A DNA stretch of 64,000 nt from positions 1,054,001 to 1,118,000 of the forward strand of contig CP080408.1 of NCBI GenBank assembly GCA_019448215.1, read 5' to 3'. This document shows, one piece after another, positions 17,648 through 25,763 of the stretch. Position 1 is the stretch's first letter. The number at the start of each line of letters is the position of its first letter. The translations under genes and the position numbers were made by a program. Below the pieces are notes generated by a model. The model had not been told where the DNA came from, made no database searches, and saw only the letters and a list, made by a program, of their open reading frames with translations. This stretch comes from Thalassovita mediterranea. Its GTDB lineage: Bacteria > Pseudomonadota > Alphaproteobacteria > Caulobacterales > Hyphomonadaceae.

Positions 17648-19198
17648 CTACTTCGCCAGATAAAGCTGCAGCACATCGTCTGCGATCCGGCTGAACGCTT
17701 CGCCCAGCTGCGCGGCATCCGGGACATCCATGTAATGCTCAGGTGAGGTCGCACACTTGCTCAGCACCCCGTCGGAGCGCTCATCGGTCAGCTCCAGACG
17801 GACGGTATAGATCACCACCCCTGCGGCTTTCGCATTCGAGCAGGCTTCCAGCGTCCGCTTGTCCATCTCTGTCCAGATCTGCGCCTGCGATGGCCGCGAC
17901 GGCACACCCATGCGCCCATTCGCGGCATAGCCATAGGCCGAATAGTCGCTGCCCCGCATGTCAGAGCGCGCACTGATATGATTGTTACCGTCACTCAGGA
18001 GCACGATGACCTTATCGACACTGCGGTCATTATACGCCCCGCCCTCGGTGAAAGGCGCCTCGGGCGACAGGACACGCCAGCCCCAGGCCACGCCCTCAGT
18101 CATGTTCGTGCTGCCTTCAGCCTGCAGCTTGTCGATCTCACTCTTGATGAAGGCCGCATTCTCGGTCAGCGGCACGATCGGGCGCGGCGCGCAGTTGAAG
18201 CCCGGACCGATCGGCGTGTTGACGTCGGAATAGAAACGGTAAGTCCGTTTCAGGTCGGGCGCCCGCCCGCGTATATCGCCATTGTTCAGCCCGTTTGTCG
18301 AAGCCCTGAGGATCGCGACACCGTACTTCGACACATCGCTGATCAGATTCATGGGATTCCACGACCAGCCACTATCCTCGAGATAGTCATTTGCATAATT
18401 GCGGCGGTCATCAGGCTCGTCCGGATAGAAGCTCGGCGTGAACAGCGTTTCGGGATTGCGCCGCTCCGGCAGCGTGTCATTCACATCGAGCGGATATTCA
18501 CGCGCCTCGACGCAGCCCGGCCAGACTTCGCCAAGTGCCTCGTACAGCGCAACGCGGCTCGTGCGCGGCAGAAGGTTGGTCGCACTCACATCAGAGCGCC
18601 CATCCTGGTCGATCCAGTCTTCGCCAAACTTGTCAGGCCCGACATTCACCCAGGTCGTAAACGGCACAAGCGCAAAGCGGCGGCTGGATGTCTTGCTGGT
18701 CGCTGCGTCGATCTTGTCGACCAGCAGCTTCGCGGCCGCGCGCAGCTGGACAATCTTTTCACCCTGCATCGAGCCCGTCGTGTCGAGCGCCATGGCAATC
18801 TCGAACTTGCGCTCGCTGTGGCGCACTTGCGAAACACGGCTCACATCGAGCTTTGTCACCCCCGCAAGGCCGAGCAGCGTGGTTTCGATATCGCCATCAA
18901 CCGTCGCGGTAATATCGTCGCCATCCTGCACGATCTGGAAGTCGTGAATGGACACGCCGCGGCCCTGCATCTGCTCATCGAAAATCTGACGCGCCTCGAG
19001 TTTCAAGGCTTCGATATCCCGCTCGCCGAGGTCATGCGCAACATGCAGAAGGGCTGCATCGAGCGCAGCCTGCGTTTCCACCGACGCCGTGCGATGGCGC
19101 GTCATATCAATCGCGCCGCCAGCAATCGCCAGCAGCGGGATGACACAGATCGCAAAGATCATAGCGGTATTACCGCGTTGGTCGGACCAAAAGCGCAT
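17648..19198 (-). CDS. TadG-like pilus-associated protein with von Willebrand factor A domain
   Basis: 516 residues. The N-terminal TadE/TadG segment (DQRGNTAMIFAICVIPLLA) is a single membrane anchor following the family's R-G-N/S motif. A vWA domain begins near residue 150 with the metal-site motif DTTGSM, continues through LLSDGNNH, and ends close to the C-terminus. TadG proteins are minor components of the Flp/Tad pilus export machine. No tad genes flank it; a Flp pilin gene lies 10.7 kb away. The long insert between the vWA strands contains several Cys and Asn/Asp-rich loops. Confidence 0.88.
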   Translation of the reverse strand: MRFWSDQRGNTAMIFAICVIPLLAIAGGAIDMTRHRTASVETQAALDAALLHVAHDLGERDIEALKLEARQIFDEQMQGRGVSIHDFQIVQDGDDITATVDGDIETTLLGLAGVTKLDVSRVSQVRHSERKFEIAMALDTTGSMQGEKIVQLRAAAKLLVDKIDAATSKTSSRRFALVPFTTWVNVGPDKFGEDWIDQDGRSDVSATNLLPRTSRVALYEALGEVWPGCVEAREYPLDVNDTLPERRNPETLFTPSFYPDEPDDRRNYANDYLEDSGWSWNPMNLISDVSKYGVAILRASTNGLNNGDIRGRAPDLKRTYRFYSDVNTPIGPGFNCAPRPIVPLTENAAFIKSEIDKLQAEGSTNMTEGVAWGWRVLSPEAPFTEGGAYNDRSVDKVIVLLSDGNNHISARSDMRGSDYSAYGYAANGRMGVPSRPSQAQIWTEMDKRTLEACSNAKAAGVVIYTVRLELTDERSDGVLSKCATSPEHYMDVPDAAQLGEAFSRIADDVLQLYLAK

Positions 19199-19309
19199 CA
19201 GCCAATCTCCATTGGCGTTTTGTGTAGCGCCCCCAAGTCAAAATCTGGTTCGCGAGATAGATGAAATTTCAAATGGATGGGTAAAAAAGCCGAGCGTATT
19301 CAGGCGGCT

Positions 19310-19855
19310 CTAGCGGGTGTTGCCCCAGATCTTGAGCGGGTCGAACGCGCCCTGCTGGGCGGCAGCCTTCAACGCTTCAATCTGCCGGTTCACCGGCCCC
19401 TCATGGGCCTCTGTGCCTGACTGGTAGATCGCCTCATCAAGGCGGCAGATGCGATTGAAGAGGGCTTCGGAATTCTCCACGAGGTCAAGAAACGCATCCG
19501 GCAGGCCAAGTCCGCGCTGTTCGGAGGCGTCGAGTGCAGGTGCTTCCCGGCGCAGGCGATACTTTGGCGACAGCGCATCCTCGCGCGACATGTCGCCGTC
19601 GCGCACAGCCCGCTGCATGACCAGCCAGCTTGCTGCCTGCATCAGGCGCGCCGTCAGCTCCATGCTCCACGCGGCATAGGTTAGGCCCGCCTCGCGCGGC
19701 AGCTTGCGCGACATGTCGCGGCCCGGCCCGTCCAGATAGCTCGCCGTCTTTTCAACAAGCGCCATGCCTTCTGCGAAAACCTTGTCGAAGACACGCCCGG
19801 ACGTGAAGTCCGGCTGCATCTCGTCGAGCGTTCTTTGACTGGAAACGGCAGCCAT
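19310..19855 (-). CDS. rcdA: DUF1465 / RcdA-family adaptor of CtrA proteolysis
   Basis: About 181 residues. The block GMALVEKTASYLDGPGR, then the LTARLMQAASWLVMQRAV helix, match the DUF1465 family typified by Caulobacter RcdA. RcdA joins CpdR and PopA to deliver CtrA and other proteins to ClpXP during the cell cycle. The fold is a three-helix bundle; the C-terminal tail, disordered in the model protein, is also present here (AAQQGAFDPLKIWGNTR). ATG 19855 is supported by GAGGGG five bases upstream. A DUF1192 gene lies just upstream on the same strand, an arrangement I recall from other Caulobacterales. Confidence 0.85.
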   Translation of the reverse strand: MAAVSSQRTLDEMQPDFTSGRVFDKVFAEGMALVEKTASYLDGPGRDMSRKLPREAGLTYAAWSMELTARLMQAASWLVMQRAVRDGDMSREDALSPKYRLRREAPALDASEQRGLGLPDAFLDLVENSEALFNRICRLDEAIYQSGTEAHEGPVNRQIEALKAAAQQGAFDPLKIWGNTR

Positions 19856-19949
19856 ATTTCCCCTCAGCACAGTCCGCAAAAATTCATCAGGCTCAATCGC
19901 AAGGTCTAGGACCCGAGACCTTTAAAGGGTCTTAAGATCGGGTGGCGAG

Positions 19950-20141
19950 CTAGGACTTGAAAATACTGTCCGCCGCCGATTTGTGCGCCTCTTTCTTGGC
20001 AATTTCAGCCTCGCATGCCTCGATATCCGCCTTCAGCGCCTCGATCCGCGCCTTCAGCGCCTCGATCCGCGCCTTCAGCTCATCGACAGACAATCTTTCC
20101 AGATCGACCTTGGCGGGACGCGGTGTGTCCTCTTCAAACAT
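19950..20141 (-). CDS. Small coiled-coil protein, DUF1192
   Basis: 63 residues. The start FEEDTPRP and the LSVDELKARIEAL block are typical of DUF1192 proteins. The centre is a regular coiled coil made of three heptads (two LKARIEA and one LKADIEA) encoded by 21-base tandem repeats. Function is unknown; the gene is repeatedly a neighbour of rcdA and a quinone oxidoreductase in alphaproteobacteria (from memory). It lies 94 bases upstream of rcdA on the same strand and could be co-transcribed. Confidence 0.82.
   Translation of the reverse strand: MFEEDTPRPAKVDLERLSVDELKARIEALKARIEALKADIEACEAEIAKKEAHKSAADSIFKS
20017..20079 (-). repeat. Three 21-base tandem repeats inside the DUF1192 gene
   Basis: Units at 20017-20037, 20038-20058 and 20059-20079. 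The last two are identical; the first differs at a few positions. Each unit encodes one heptad, so gain or loss of a unit would keep the frame and change only coiled-coil length. Confidence 0.9.
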
Positions 20142-20269
20142 TGATCGGGCCTCCTCAGACGCTTACCTCTCCCCCTCAAGGCAAGGACAGACGCGCGCCG
20201 AAATCAAGCCTCAATCGAGAAGACCCGGCGCGAGACACAGTTAATCGAGACACCAGACAGGACGTAAAC

Positions 20270-21250
20270 ATGACCGACCGGATGCAGGCTATCGTGGCAA
20301 AAGAAGGCGAACCACTGAAACTGGCAGAGGTCGACCGGCCAGAAATCGGCCCGCACGATGTCCTCGTGAAGGTTGCCGCTGCAGGCCTCAACCGCGCTGA
20401 CCTTGTCCAGCGCGCTGGTAAGTATCCACCGCCGCCCGGCGCATCACAGATCATGGGCCTTGAATGCGCGGGGACCATTGTCGCCCTCGGCGAAAAGGTC
20501 ACCCGCTGGAAGGAAGGCGACCGCGTCTGCGCCCTGCTCGCAGGTGGCGGCTATGCAGATTTCTGCGCCGTCGATGAAGGCTCGCTCCTGCCTGTGCCGG
20601 AAAACCTGACCCTGACCGAAGCCGCCGCCCTGCCAGAGGCCATGATGACGGTCTACGCCAACATCTTCATGCGTTCGGCCTTCAAGGCGGGCGAGAACGT
20701 CCTCATTCACGGCGGCACGTCCGGCATCGGCTCCATGGCGCTGCAAATGCTGAAAGAGGCTGGCGCAGGCACCGTCTGGACGACGGCCGGCTCTGACGAA
20801 AAATGCGAAGCCGCCACCGAGCTCGGCGCCACTCGCGCCATCAACTACAAGACCGAGGATTTCGAGAAGGTCGTCAAGGATGGCGGCGGCGCCGATGTGA
20901 TCCTCGACATGGTTGGCGGCGACTATGTGCAGAAAAACATCTCTGTCGCCCGCGTGAACGGCCGCATCTGCAATATCGCCTATCTCAATGGCTCAAAAGT
21001 AGAGCTGGACCTCATCTATCTGATGATGAAACGCCTGATCCTGACGGGTACGACCCTGCGCGCCCGCTCTGCAGAGGAAAAGGCTGAAATCCGGGCGGCC
21101 ATTGAAGATCAGTTCTGGCCAAAGGTTGCGAGCGGGGCTATCAAGCCTGTGATCGAGAAGGTATACCCGGCCAGCGAAGCCGAAGCAGCCCAGGCACATA
21201 TGGCCGATGGCGGCCATATCGGTAAATTGCTTCTCGAATTTGGCGGATAA
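20270..21250 (+). CDS. NAD(P)H:quinone oxidoreductase, zinc-free MDR family (PIG3-like)
   Basis: About 326 residues. N-terminal GroES-like domain with AAGLNRADLVQRAGKYPPPPG, then a Rossmann domain with HGGTSGIGSMALQML as the cofactor-binding loop. The structural and catalytic zinc ligands of alcohol dehydrogenases are absent, as in the quinone oxidoreductase/PIG3 branch. Members reduce quinones or enones with NADPH. ATG 20270 was chosen over longer in-frame openings because MTDRMQAIVA is the canonical start. Divergent from the DUF1192-rcdA pair across about 130 bases. Confidence 0.92.
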   Translation: MTDRMQAIVAKEGEPLKLAEVDRPEIGPHDVLVKVAAAGLNRADLVQRAGKYPPPPGASQIMGLECAGTIVALGEKVTRWKEGDRVCALLAGGGYADFCAVDEGSLLPVPENLTLTEAAALPEAMMTVYANIFMRSAFKAGENVLIHGGTSGIGSMALQMLKEAGAGTVWTTAGSDEKCEAATELGATRAINYKTEDFEKVVKDGGGADVILDMVGGDYVQKNISVARVNGRICNIAYLNGSKVELDLIYLMMKRLILTGTTLRARSAEEKAEIRAAIEDQFWPKVASGAIKPVIEKVYPASEAEAAQAHMADGGHIGKLLLEFGG

Positions 21251-21388
21251 AACGCCAGAACCTTCAATTATGAACCAAATACTGACCGCAACGGGCAATG
21301 ACGTCTATCGTACACGCTATAAGTGTGCGATGGTGTAACCAGTCGCGAGGCAACAACATTCACCCGCCTTCAGCGACCGGAGCCTTTT

Positions 21389-22276
21389 ATGGCACAGCGG
21401 ATTAACGAGCACGGGAGCACGCTCCTACAACGAGAGACCGATTTCCGGACACGGGCGGACTCCATGCCGCGACTGGCATGGATCGCTGACGGAAGCGGCT
21501 CGATCTACTGGTACAACCGGCACTGGTTCGATTACACCGGCACCACGCTTGAAGAGATGTCCGGCTGGGGCTGGCAAGCCGTCCACCACCCTGATCATGT
21601 CGACCGCGTCGTCACACGTATCAAAGCCTGCTTTGACACAGGCGAGCCGTGGGAAGACCTCTTTCCCCTGCGCGGAAAGGATGGTGGCTATCGCTGGTTC
21701 CTGTCCGAGGCCCAGCCCCTGTTTGATGAGAACGGCAAGGTCCGTTTCTGGTTCGGCACCAATATGGATGTCACCGAACAGATCTCCGACGCTGTCAGCT
21801 CGGTCACTGACCAACCGCCTGAAGACCTTCTGCACCGCATAGAGATAAAGCCTGGCGCGACCATCGCGATAGAGCTGACCGGACAGAATCAGAACGTTGT
21901 TGGTGAGCGCCCTGCCCGTCAGACCATCCTGATACTTGAGGACGAGCCGATGACCGCGCTCGACCTTGAGATGCGCCTCAGCGATGCGGGCTACAACATC
22001 ATGGGCCCCGCAATGACCATCGCTGGCGCTGAAAGAGAGATCGAGCATGCACTGCCAGACATCGCGCTCCTCGACTCCAATCTTGGTGGACGCAAATCCT
22101 ATGGCCTCGCAGAGCGTCTGATAAAGGCCGGCGTCCCGGTCGTCTTTTGCACGGGCTATGAAGAGCTTGAAGACCTGCCAGAACGGCTACAAAACTGCCC
22201 TGTCGTGTCGAAGCCGTTCAAGGACAGCGTCCTTATGGAATCGATTTCAGCGGCCGCAACCCGCCCCAACGCCTAG
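21389..22276 (+). CDS. PAS-receiver (PAS-REC) signalling protein without kinase domain
   Basis: About 295 residues. A PAS fold with PAC tail spans about 15-140 (LAWIADGSGSIYWYNRHW; FWFGTNMDVTEQ). After a linker, a CheY-like receiver spans about 185-290: acidic pair LEDEP, phosphoacceptor Asp in ALLDSNLGG, the FCTGY block and Lys in SKPFKD. The FCTGY block is close to the FATGUY receivers attached to HWE/HisKA2 kinases of alphaproteobacteria. No H-box or ATPase domain lies between PAS and receiver, so the protein probably senses a signal and is phosphorylated by another kinase. It could work in the general stress network (inference). Confidence 0.85.
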   Translation: MAQRINEHGSTLLQRETDFRTRADSMPRLAWIADGSGSIYWYNRHWFDYTGTTLEEMSGWGWQAVHHPDHVDRVVTRIKACFDTGEPWEDLFPLRGKDGGYRWFLSEAQPLFDENGKVRFWFGTNMDVTEQISDAVSSVTDQPPEDLLHRIEIKPGATIAIELTGQNQNVVGERPARQTILILEDEPMTALDLEMRLSDAGYNIMGPAMTIAGAEREIEHALPDIALLDSNLGGRKSYGLAERLIKAGVPVVFCTGYEELEDLPERLQNCPVVSKPFKDSVLMESISAAATRPNA

Positions 22277-22333
22277 ACGGGCTCAAGGGCAGTCGGCCAA
22301 CCTGTTCAGGCATTGTCGTTCCGGGAGCTTCTG

Positions 22334-23041
22334 ATGAAGCATAGTGACGGACTTGAAAATCTCGCTTCCAGATTGAGCCGCGCCTACGGCGATAATTGCA
22401 CGCTTGTTGTCGGGCTGACCGGCTCGGTCGCCTCCGGCAAATCCACGCTCGCCGCCGCCCTTTGCGAGCTTCTCGCCGCTCATCACAGCGTTGAAAACGT
22501 CTCGACGGACGGCTTTCTCTGCCCGAATGCAGAACTTGAAGCCCGCGGCCTGATGATGCGCAAGGGCTTTCCGGAGAGCTATGACAATCTGGCGATGCGT
22601 ACGGCGATCGCCCGCGTCAGGGTGCTGCCAGCGGTCTTCCCGGTCCATAGCCATGAAATCTATGACATAGACCCGGCGCTTGCCCGCACGATTAGTCCGC
22701 CGGACATATTGATCCTCGAAGGGCTCGGCTTTGAGCCGCCATCTGGCGAAGAGCGCCGCGCAGGTGAGCCGGACGTCCTTATCTATCTCGACGCTGAAAC
22801 CGCCCATATCGAAGCCTGGTTCCTCGACCGGTTCATGCGCTTCTGGCACGCGGCCGCCGATGATCCGACATCATTCTACCAGCGTTTTCGCGGCATGACC
22901 GAAGACGAAGCCCGCGCCTTCGCCCGCACGGAGGTCTGGCAGAAAATCAACCTCCCCAACCTCGAAAACCACATCCTCCCGCTGCGCGAGCATGCCGACA
23001 TCGTGCTCAGGAAAGATGCTGAGCACAGGCTGGTCGCCTGA
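22334..23041 (+). CDS. Type I pantothenate kinase-like P-loop kinase (short CoaA form)
   Basis: About 235 residues. Walker A is GLTGSVASGKST; then STDGFLCPNAEL, RKGFPESYD, PVHSHEIYD and PPDILILEGLGF. These reproduce, in order, the CoaA blocks for ATP and pantothenate binding (Asp of TDGF; YSH equivalent as VHSH). Full-length CoaA is about 315 residues, with an N-terminal helical part that is missing here, so the enzyme may be a shortened pantothenate kinase or a paralogous kinase for a related substrate. ATG 22334 has GGGAG eight bases upstream; a TTG seven codons earlier is less likely. Confidence 0.75.
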   Translation: MKHSDGLENLASRLSRAYGDNCTLVVGLTGSVASGKSTLAAALCELLAAHHSVENVSTDGFLCPNAELEARGLMMRKGFPESYDNLAMRTAIARVRVLPAVFPVHSHEIYDIDPALARTISPPDILILEGLGFEPPSGEERRAGEPDVLIYLDAETAHIEAWFLDRFMRFWHAAADDPTSFYQRFRGMTEDEARAFARTEVWQKINLPNLENHILPLREHADIVLRKDAEHRLVA

Positions 23042-23053
23042 CCGGTTCGCCGC

Positions 23054-23329
23054 TCAGGATTCGCAGACCGGGAGGTTGAGCAGGTCATCGCACCAGGCGT
23101 CGCCGCGCTTTGCCCGAAGGTGCTTGCGACGCGATCCCTGCTCGATCTCGATCTTCACGCGGCCTCCATCTTCGCCAGCCATATAGAACTCATTCGTCCC
23201 GGATTCGATCGTGCGCATGGCTTGGCTAGTTGGCATAAGCCAGCCCCCGCCCGCGGGACCACCAACATGGCTGATATGAGTGTGAGCGACAGTCTCGCCC
23301 CTGAAGCGCACACAAGTGATCTTGATCAC
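23054..23329 (-). CDS. DUF3892 family small protein
   Basis: 91 residues, starting at GTG 23329 two bases after the TGA of the upstream S41 protease gene. The sequence has the DUF3892 plan: opening KITCVRF, a His-Ile-Ser segment (HTHISHVGG), an IESGTNEFYM strand and a final LLNLPVCES. Members are small beta-rich proteins of unknown role. The position, with no room for a separate promoter, implies translational coupling to the protease. It is convergent with the CoaA-like gene. Confidence 0.75.
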   Translation of the reverse strand: MIKITCVRFRGETVAHTHISHVGGPAGGGWLMPTSQAMRTIESGTNEFYMAGEDGGRVKIEIEQGSRRKHLRAKRGDAWCDDLLNLPVCES

Positions 23330-23331
23330 GC

Positions 23332-24753
23332 TCAGCCTGCCTCATTCCCGGCAAGCGCCAGCACGGCGCGCCTGTGGCCCTCAACTGGCTCATCAAGCGG
23401 AAAGACCTCCAGCTCCACTTCCGGTGGGATGCCGGTTTCTTCAAAGCTCTGGCCATCTGGCGCGGCGATCACCTCATTGGAAAGCTCAATGATCCAGCCA
23501 TTCGGCAAAGGCTTGGAATGGACGGTGGAGAAGCTCCCGCGCGTCGTCTTGCCATAATGGGTGACGTTCGGTAGCTGGCGCAGCGCCAGGGCGGCGATCT
23601 CACCGCCGCTCACCGTGACATCACTCGTCAGCAGTTTCACCGGGCCAGTATAGGTGACGCCATCTGCCCGCTCGATCTGGCGCATGCGCGTCGGGACGTC
23701 AGTCCCCGGCACATAGGTCTGGTAGCCATTGAAAGCGTCATCAGAAAAGCGCGATGCCACGCGCCGCGAAATCGCATCATAGCCGCCGCGATTATTCGAC
23801 AGGTCCAGAATGACGAACTCAGCGTCTGCCATCGCCGACAGCGCCTCATCCATGACAGCGTCAAAGGCATCGAACTCCGCCTGCCTGAAGGCAGGGTCGC
23901 TGATCTCGACACCGCTGAAACCGCCCATCTGCAGGATCTGGATATAACCTACGCGGCCATTATCGATCGTGCCCCACAGGATGCGGTCATTCGCCGTGTG
24001 CTGCGCGCCCTCATCCAGTACGTCCTGCTGCAGCCCGACGAAGATACCGATCAGCCATTCGGTCTCGCGGCCAGCCTCACGAAGGAATGGCAGCGTTTCG
24101 CCAAGCCCGTCCTGCTGGCGCCGCTTCTCACCTTCTACCTCTCCGATCAGCTTGGTGTGGGAATCGCTGAAGCCATCGATCAGGCCTGCCAGCGTGTCGA
24201 ACAGGGCCGCCGCGCTCATATCCGCGGTGACATTGCCCCGCTCCGCCTCTACGCGGGCCTGCCAGTCGATGCCGCGCACATCGAAAAAGGCATAGTGCTC
24301 ACCAACCAGTTCGGCGGCGTAATTGAACACTGTCAGCGGGTCATCACCCGTCCCCGCCTCGCAGGCCGCCGGCAGCGCATCGATCCTGTCCGTCCAGATT
24401 TCGGTGTCTTCCGGCAAAAGCTGCAGGATGAGATGCTCGCCGCTCGGATGGTCGCGGTAGATCGAATAGTCGAGGGCCAGCGTTTCGGTCATCGATTTCG
24501 ACGCTTCAGGCGTCTCGAAGCAATAGCTCTCGGTGATCTGGTACTGGCGAACCGTGCCATCGCTGATATCGAACACCCAGCCATAGCCGCGCGAACGCCA
24601 GATACCCGTCACCGTATCGGGAAGCGCCTCGCCTGCGATCATCTGCTGCGGCGGCGCGAAATCATCGCGCGTTAGCGGTGTCTCGTCTGTCGGCGTGGAC
24701 CCGCACGACGCAGCAAACAGCACGCTTGCCAGTAAACCTGTCATCCGAAGCAT
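23332..24753 (-). CDS. S41-family (tail-specific/CtpA-like) peptidase lipoprotein
   Basis: About 473 residues. Lipobox ASC (Cys17) after a hydrophobic signal makes it an envelope lipoprotein. The N-terminal third has no recognised domain; the S41 core begins near residue 250 (VGYIQILQMGGF), includes ILDLSNNRGGYD and the nucleophile region VTVSGGEI, then GKTTRGSFS, whose preceding Lys may be the general base. No PDZ domain is obvious. Start ATG 24753 has GAGGGG at five bases; the longer open frame upstream lacks a signal. Distinct from the CtpA at 61.5 kb. Substrate unknown. Confidence 0.87.
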   Translation of the reverse strand: MLRMTGLLASVLFAASCGSTPTDETPLTRDDFAPPQQMIAGEALPDTVTGIWRSRGYGWVFDISDGTVRQYQITESYCFETPEASKSMTETLALDYSIYRDHPSGEHLILQLLPEDTEIWTDRIDALPAACEAGTGDDPLTVFNYAAELVGEHYAFFDVRGIDWQARVEAERGNVTADMSAAALFDTLAGLIDGFSDSHTKLIGEVEGEKRRQQDGLGETLPFLREAGRETEWLIGIFVGLQQDVLDEGAQHTANDRILWGTIDNGRVGYIQILQMGGFSGVEISDPAFRQAEFDAFDAVMDEALSAMADAEFVILDLSNNRGGYDAISRRVASRFSDDAFNGYQTYVPGTDVPTRMRQIERADGVTYTGPVKLLTSDVTVSGGEIAALALRQLPNVTHYGKTTRGSFSTVHSKPLPNGWIIELSNEVIAAPDGQSFEETGIPPEVELEVFPLDEPVEGHRRAVLALAGNEAG

Positions 24754-24900
24754 GGCATCCCCTCGATCTGCCGCTCGCCGATAGGCTGAGGGTGCCGAAG
24801 GGTCAAGCTGACAAAGCCCACTACAAACCCTGCCTTCCCAAGGGCGCGGCTTCGTCCTATACTTGAGGCTGTTAGGAACTTTCCCGTTCTGGAACCCTGA

Positions 24901-24925
24901 CCGCCCGGCCCGAAAGGCCGGGCGG
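24901..24925 (+). promoter_or_regulatory. Strong GC hairpin in the trcR leader
   Basis: CCGCCCGGCC (24901-24910), loop CGAAA, then GGCCGGGCGG (24916-24925): a perfect ten-pair stem about 37 bases before the trcR ATG. No U-run follows, so it is not a standard terminator. A TATACT at 24858-24863 could be the -10 of a promoter that would place the hairpin in the 5' untranslated region. Confidence 0.6.
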
Positions 24926-24961
24926 CTGCGTTTCTGGGACCAGCATGATGGAGCCCCGAAA

Positions 24962-25639
24962 ATGGCCGATATTCTGATGCCGAAGGCAACCGCCGTCTGG
25001 CTGATCGACAATACCACGCTGTCGTTCGAGCAGGTCGCTGACTTCTGCGGTCTTCACAAGCTCGAAGTCAAAGGCATCGCCGATGGTGACGTCGCTGAGA
25101 ATATGCGCGGCGTCGATCCAATCTCGGGCGGTGAGCTCACCCGCGATGAAATCCGCAAGGGCGAGGAAAACCCAGACTATCGCCTGAAAAAGGCTGAATC
25201 GAAGATCGCGCACATCCCGCAGCCAAAGCGCAAGGGCGCGCGCTACACGCCGGTTGCCCGCCGCCAGGACAAGCCGGACGCCATCGCCTGGTTCATCCGC
25301 AACCACCCGGAAGTCTCCGACGCGCAGATCTCCAAGCTGATCGGCACCACAAAAGCCACGATCACCAATGTGCGCGACAAGACGCACTGGAACTCACAGA
25401 ACATCAAACCAGTCGACCCGGTGACCCTTGGCCTCTGCTCGCAGATCGAGCTCGACGAAGTCGTCAACAAGGCCGTCGACCGCCGCAAGAAGATGGAAGC
25501 GCAAGCTGGCCTCGACACGGACGGCCCGGGCCTTCGCCCCGCTGAAGACGCCGACGCCGCCAGCCAGGCCGTCGATACCGACTCCGGTAATGACGACGAG
25601 CCAAACGCCGACGACATCTTCTCGAACTTCAAGGGCTAG
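24962..25639 (+). CDS. trcR: DUF1013 cell-cycle transcriptional regulator (TrcR)
   Basis: About 225 residues. The N-terminal MPKATAVWLIDNT and FEQVADFCGLHKLEVKGIADG, then a central helix-turn-helix-like segment (SDAQISKLIGTTKATITNVRD), identify DUF1013. The C-terminus is acidic and probably disordered (PNADDIFSNF end). The family occurs throughout alphaproteobacteria and is annotated in databases as cell-cycle regulator TrcR (from memory); its targets cannot be read here. ATG 24962 fits the conserved MADILMPK start. A rho-independent terminator follows at 25673. Confidence 0.88.
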   Translation: MADILMPKATAVWLIDNTTLSFEQVADFCGLHKLEVKGIADGDVAENMRGVDPISGGELTRDEIRKGEENPDYRLKKAESKIAHIPQPKRKGARYTPVARRQDKPDAIAWFIRNHPEVSDAQISKLIGTTKATITNVRDKTHWNSQNIKPVDPVTLGLCSQIELDEVVNKAVDRRKKMEAQAGLDTDGPGLRPAEDADAASQAVDTDSGNDDEPNADDIFSNFKG

Positions 25640-25672
25640 TCAGTAGTCAGGCCCTTAATCGTCGAAAAATGG

Positions 25673-25704
25673 AAAGGCGCCCTGACATTTCGGGGCGCCT
25701 TTTT
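25673..25704 (+). terminator. Rho-independent terminator after trcR
   Basis: AAAGGCGCCC and GGGCGCCTTT form a ten-pair stem around a ten-base loop, followed by further Ts. It lies 34 bases past the trcR stop. The A-rich left arm makes it potentially bidirectional, but the gene to the right also faces it only after 60 bases. Confidence 0.88.
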
Positions 25705-25763
25705 CTATACCGTCAGAAAACACCGCCAGTGCACCGTCACTGCACCGTGAAAACACCGAAAAC

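Noticed and set aside
17978-19264. A 428-codon open frame opposite the TadG-like gene
   Set aside because: Rich in Arg/His/Ile as expected of reverse-strand GC-rich coding DNA; no domain recognised, and TadG on the other strand is clear.
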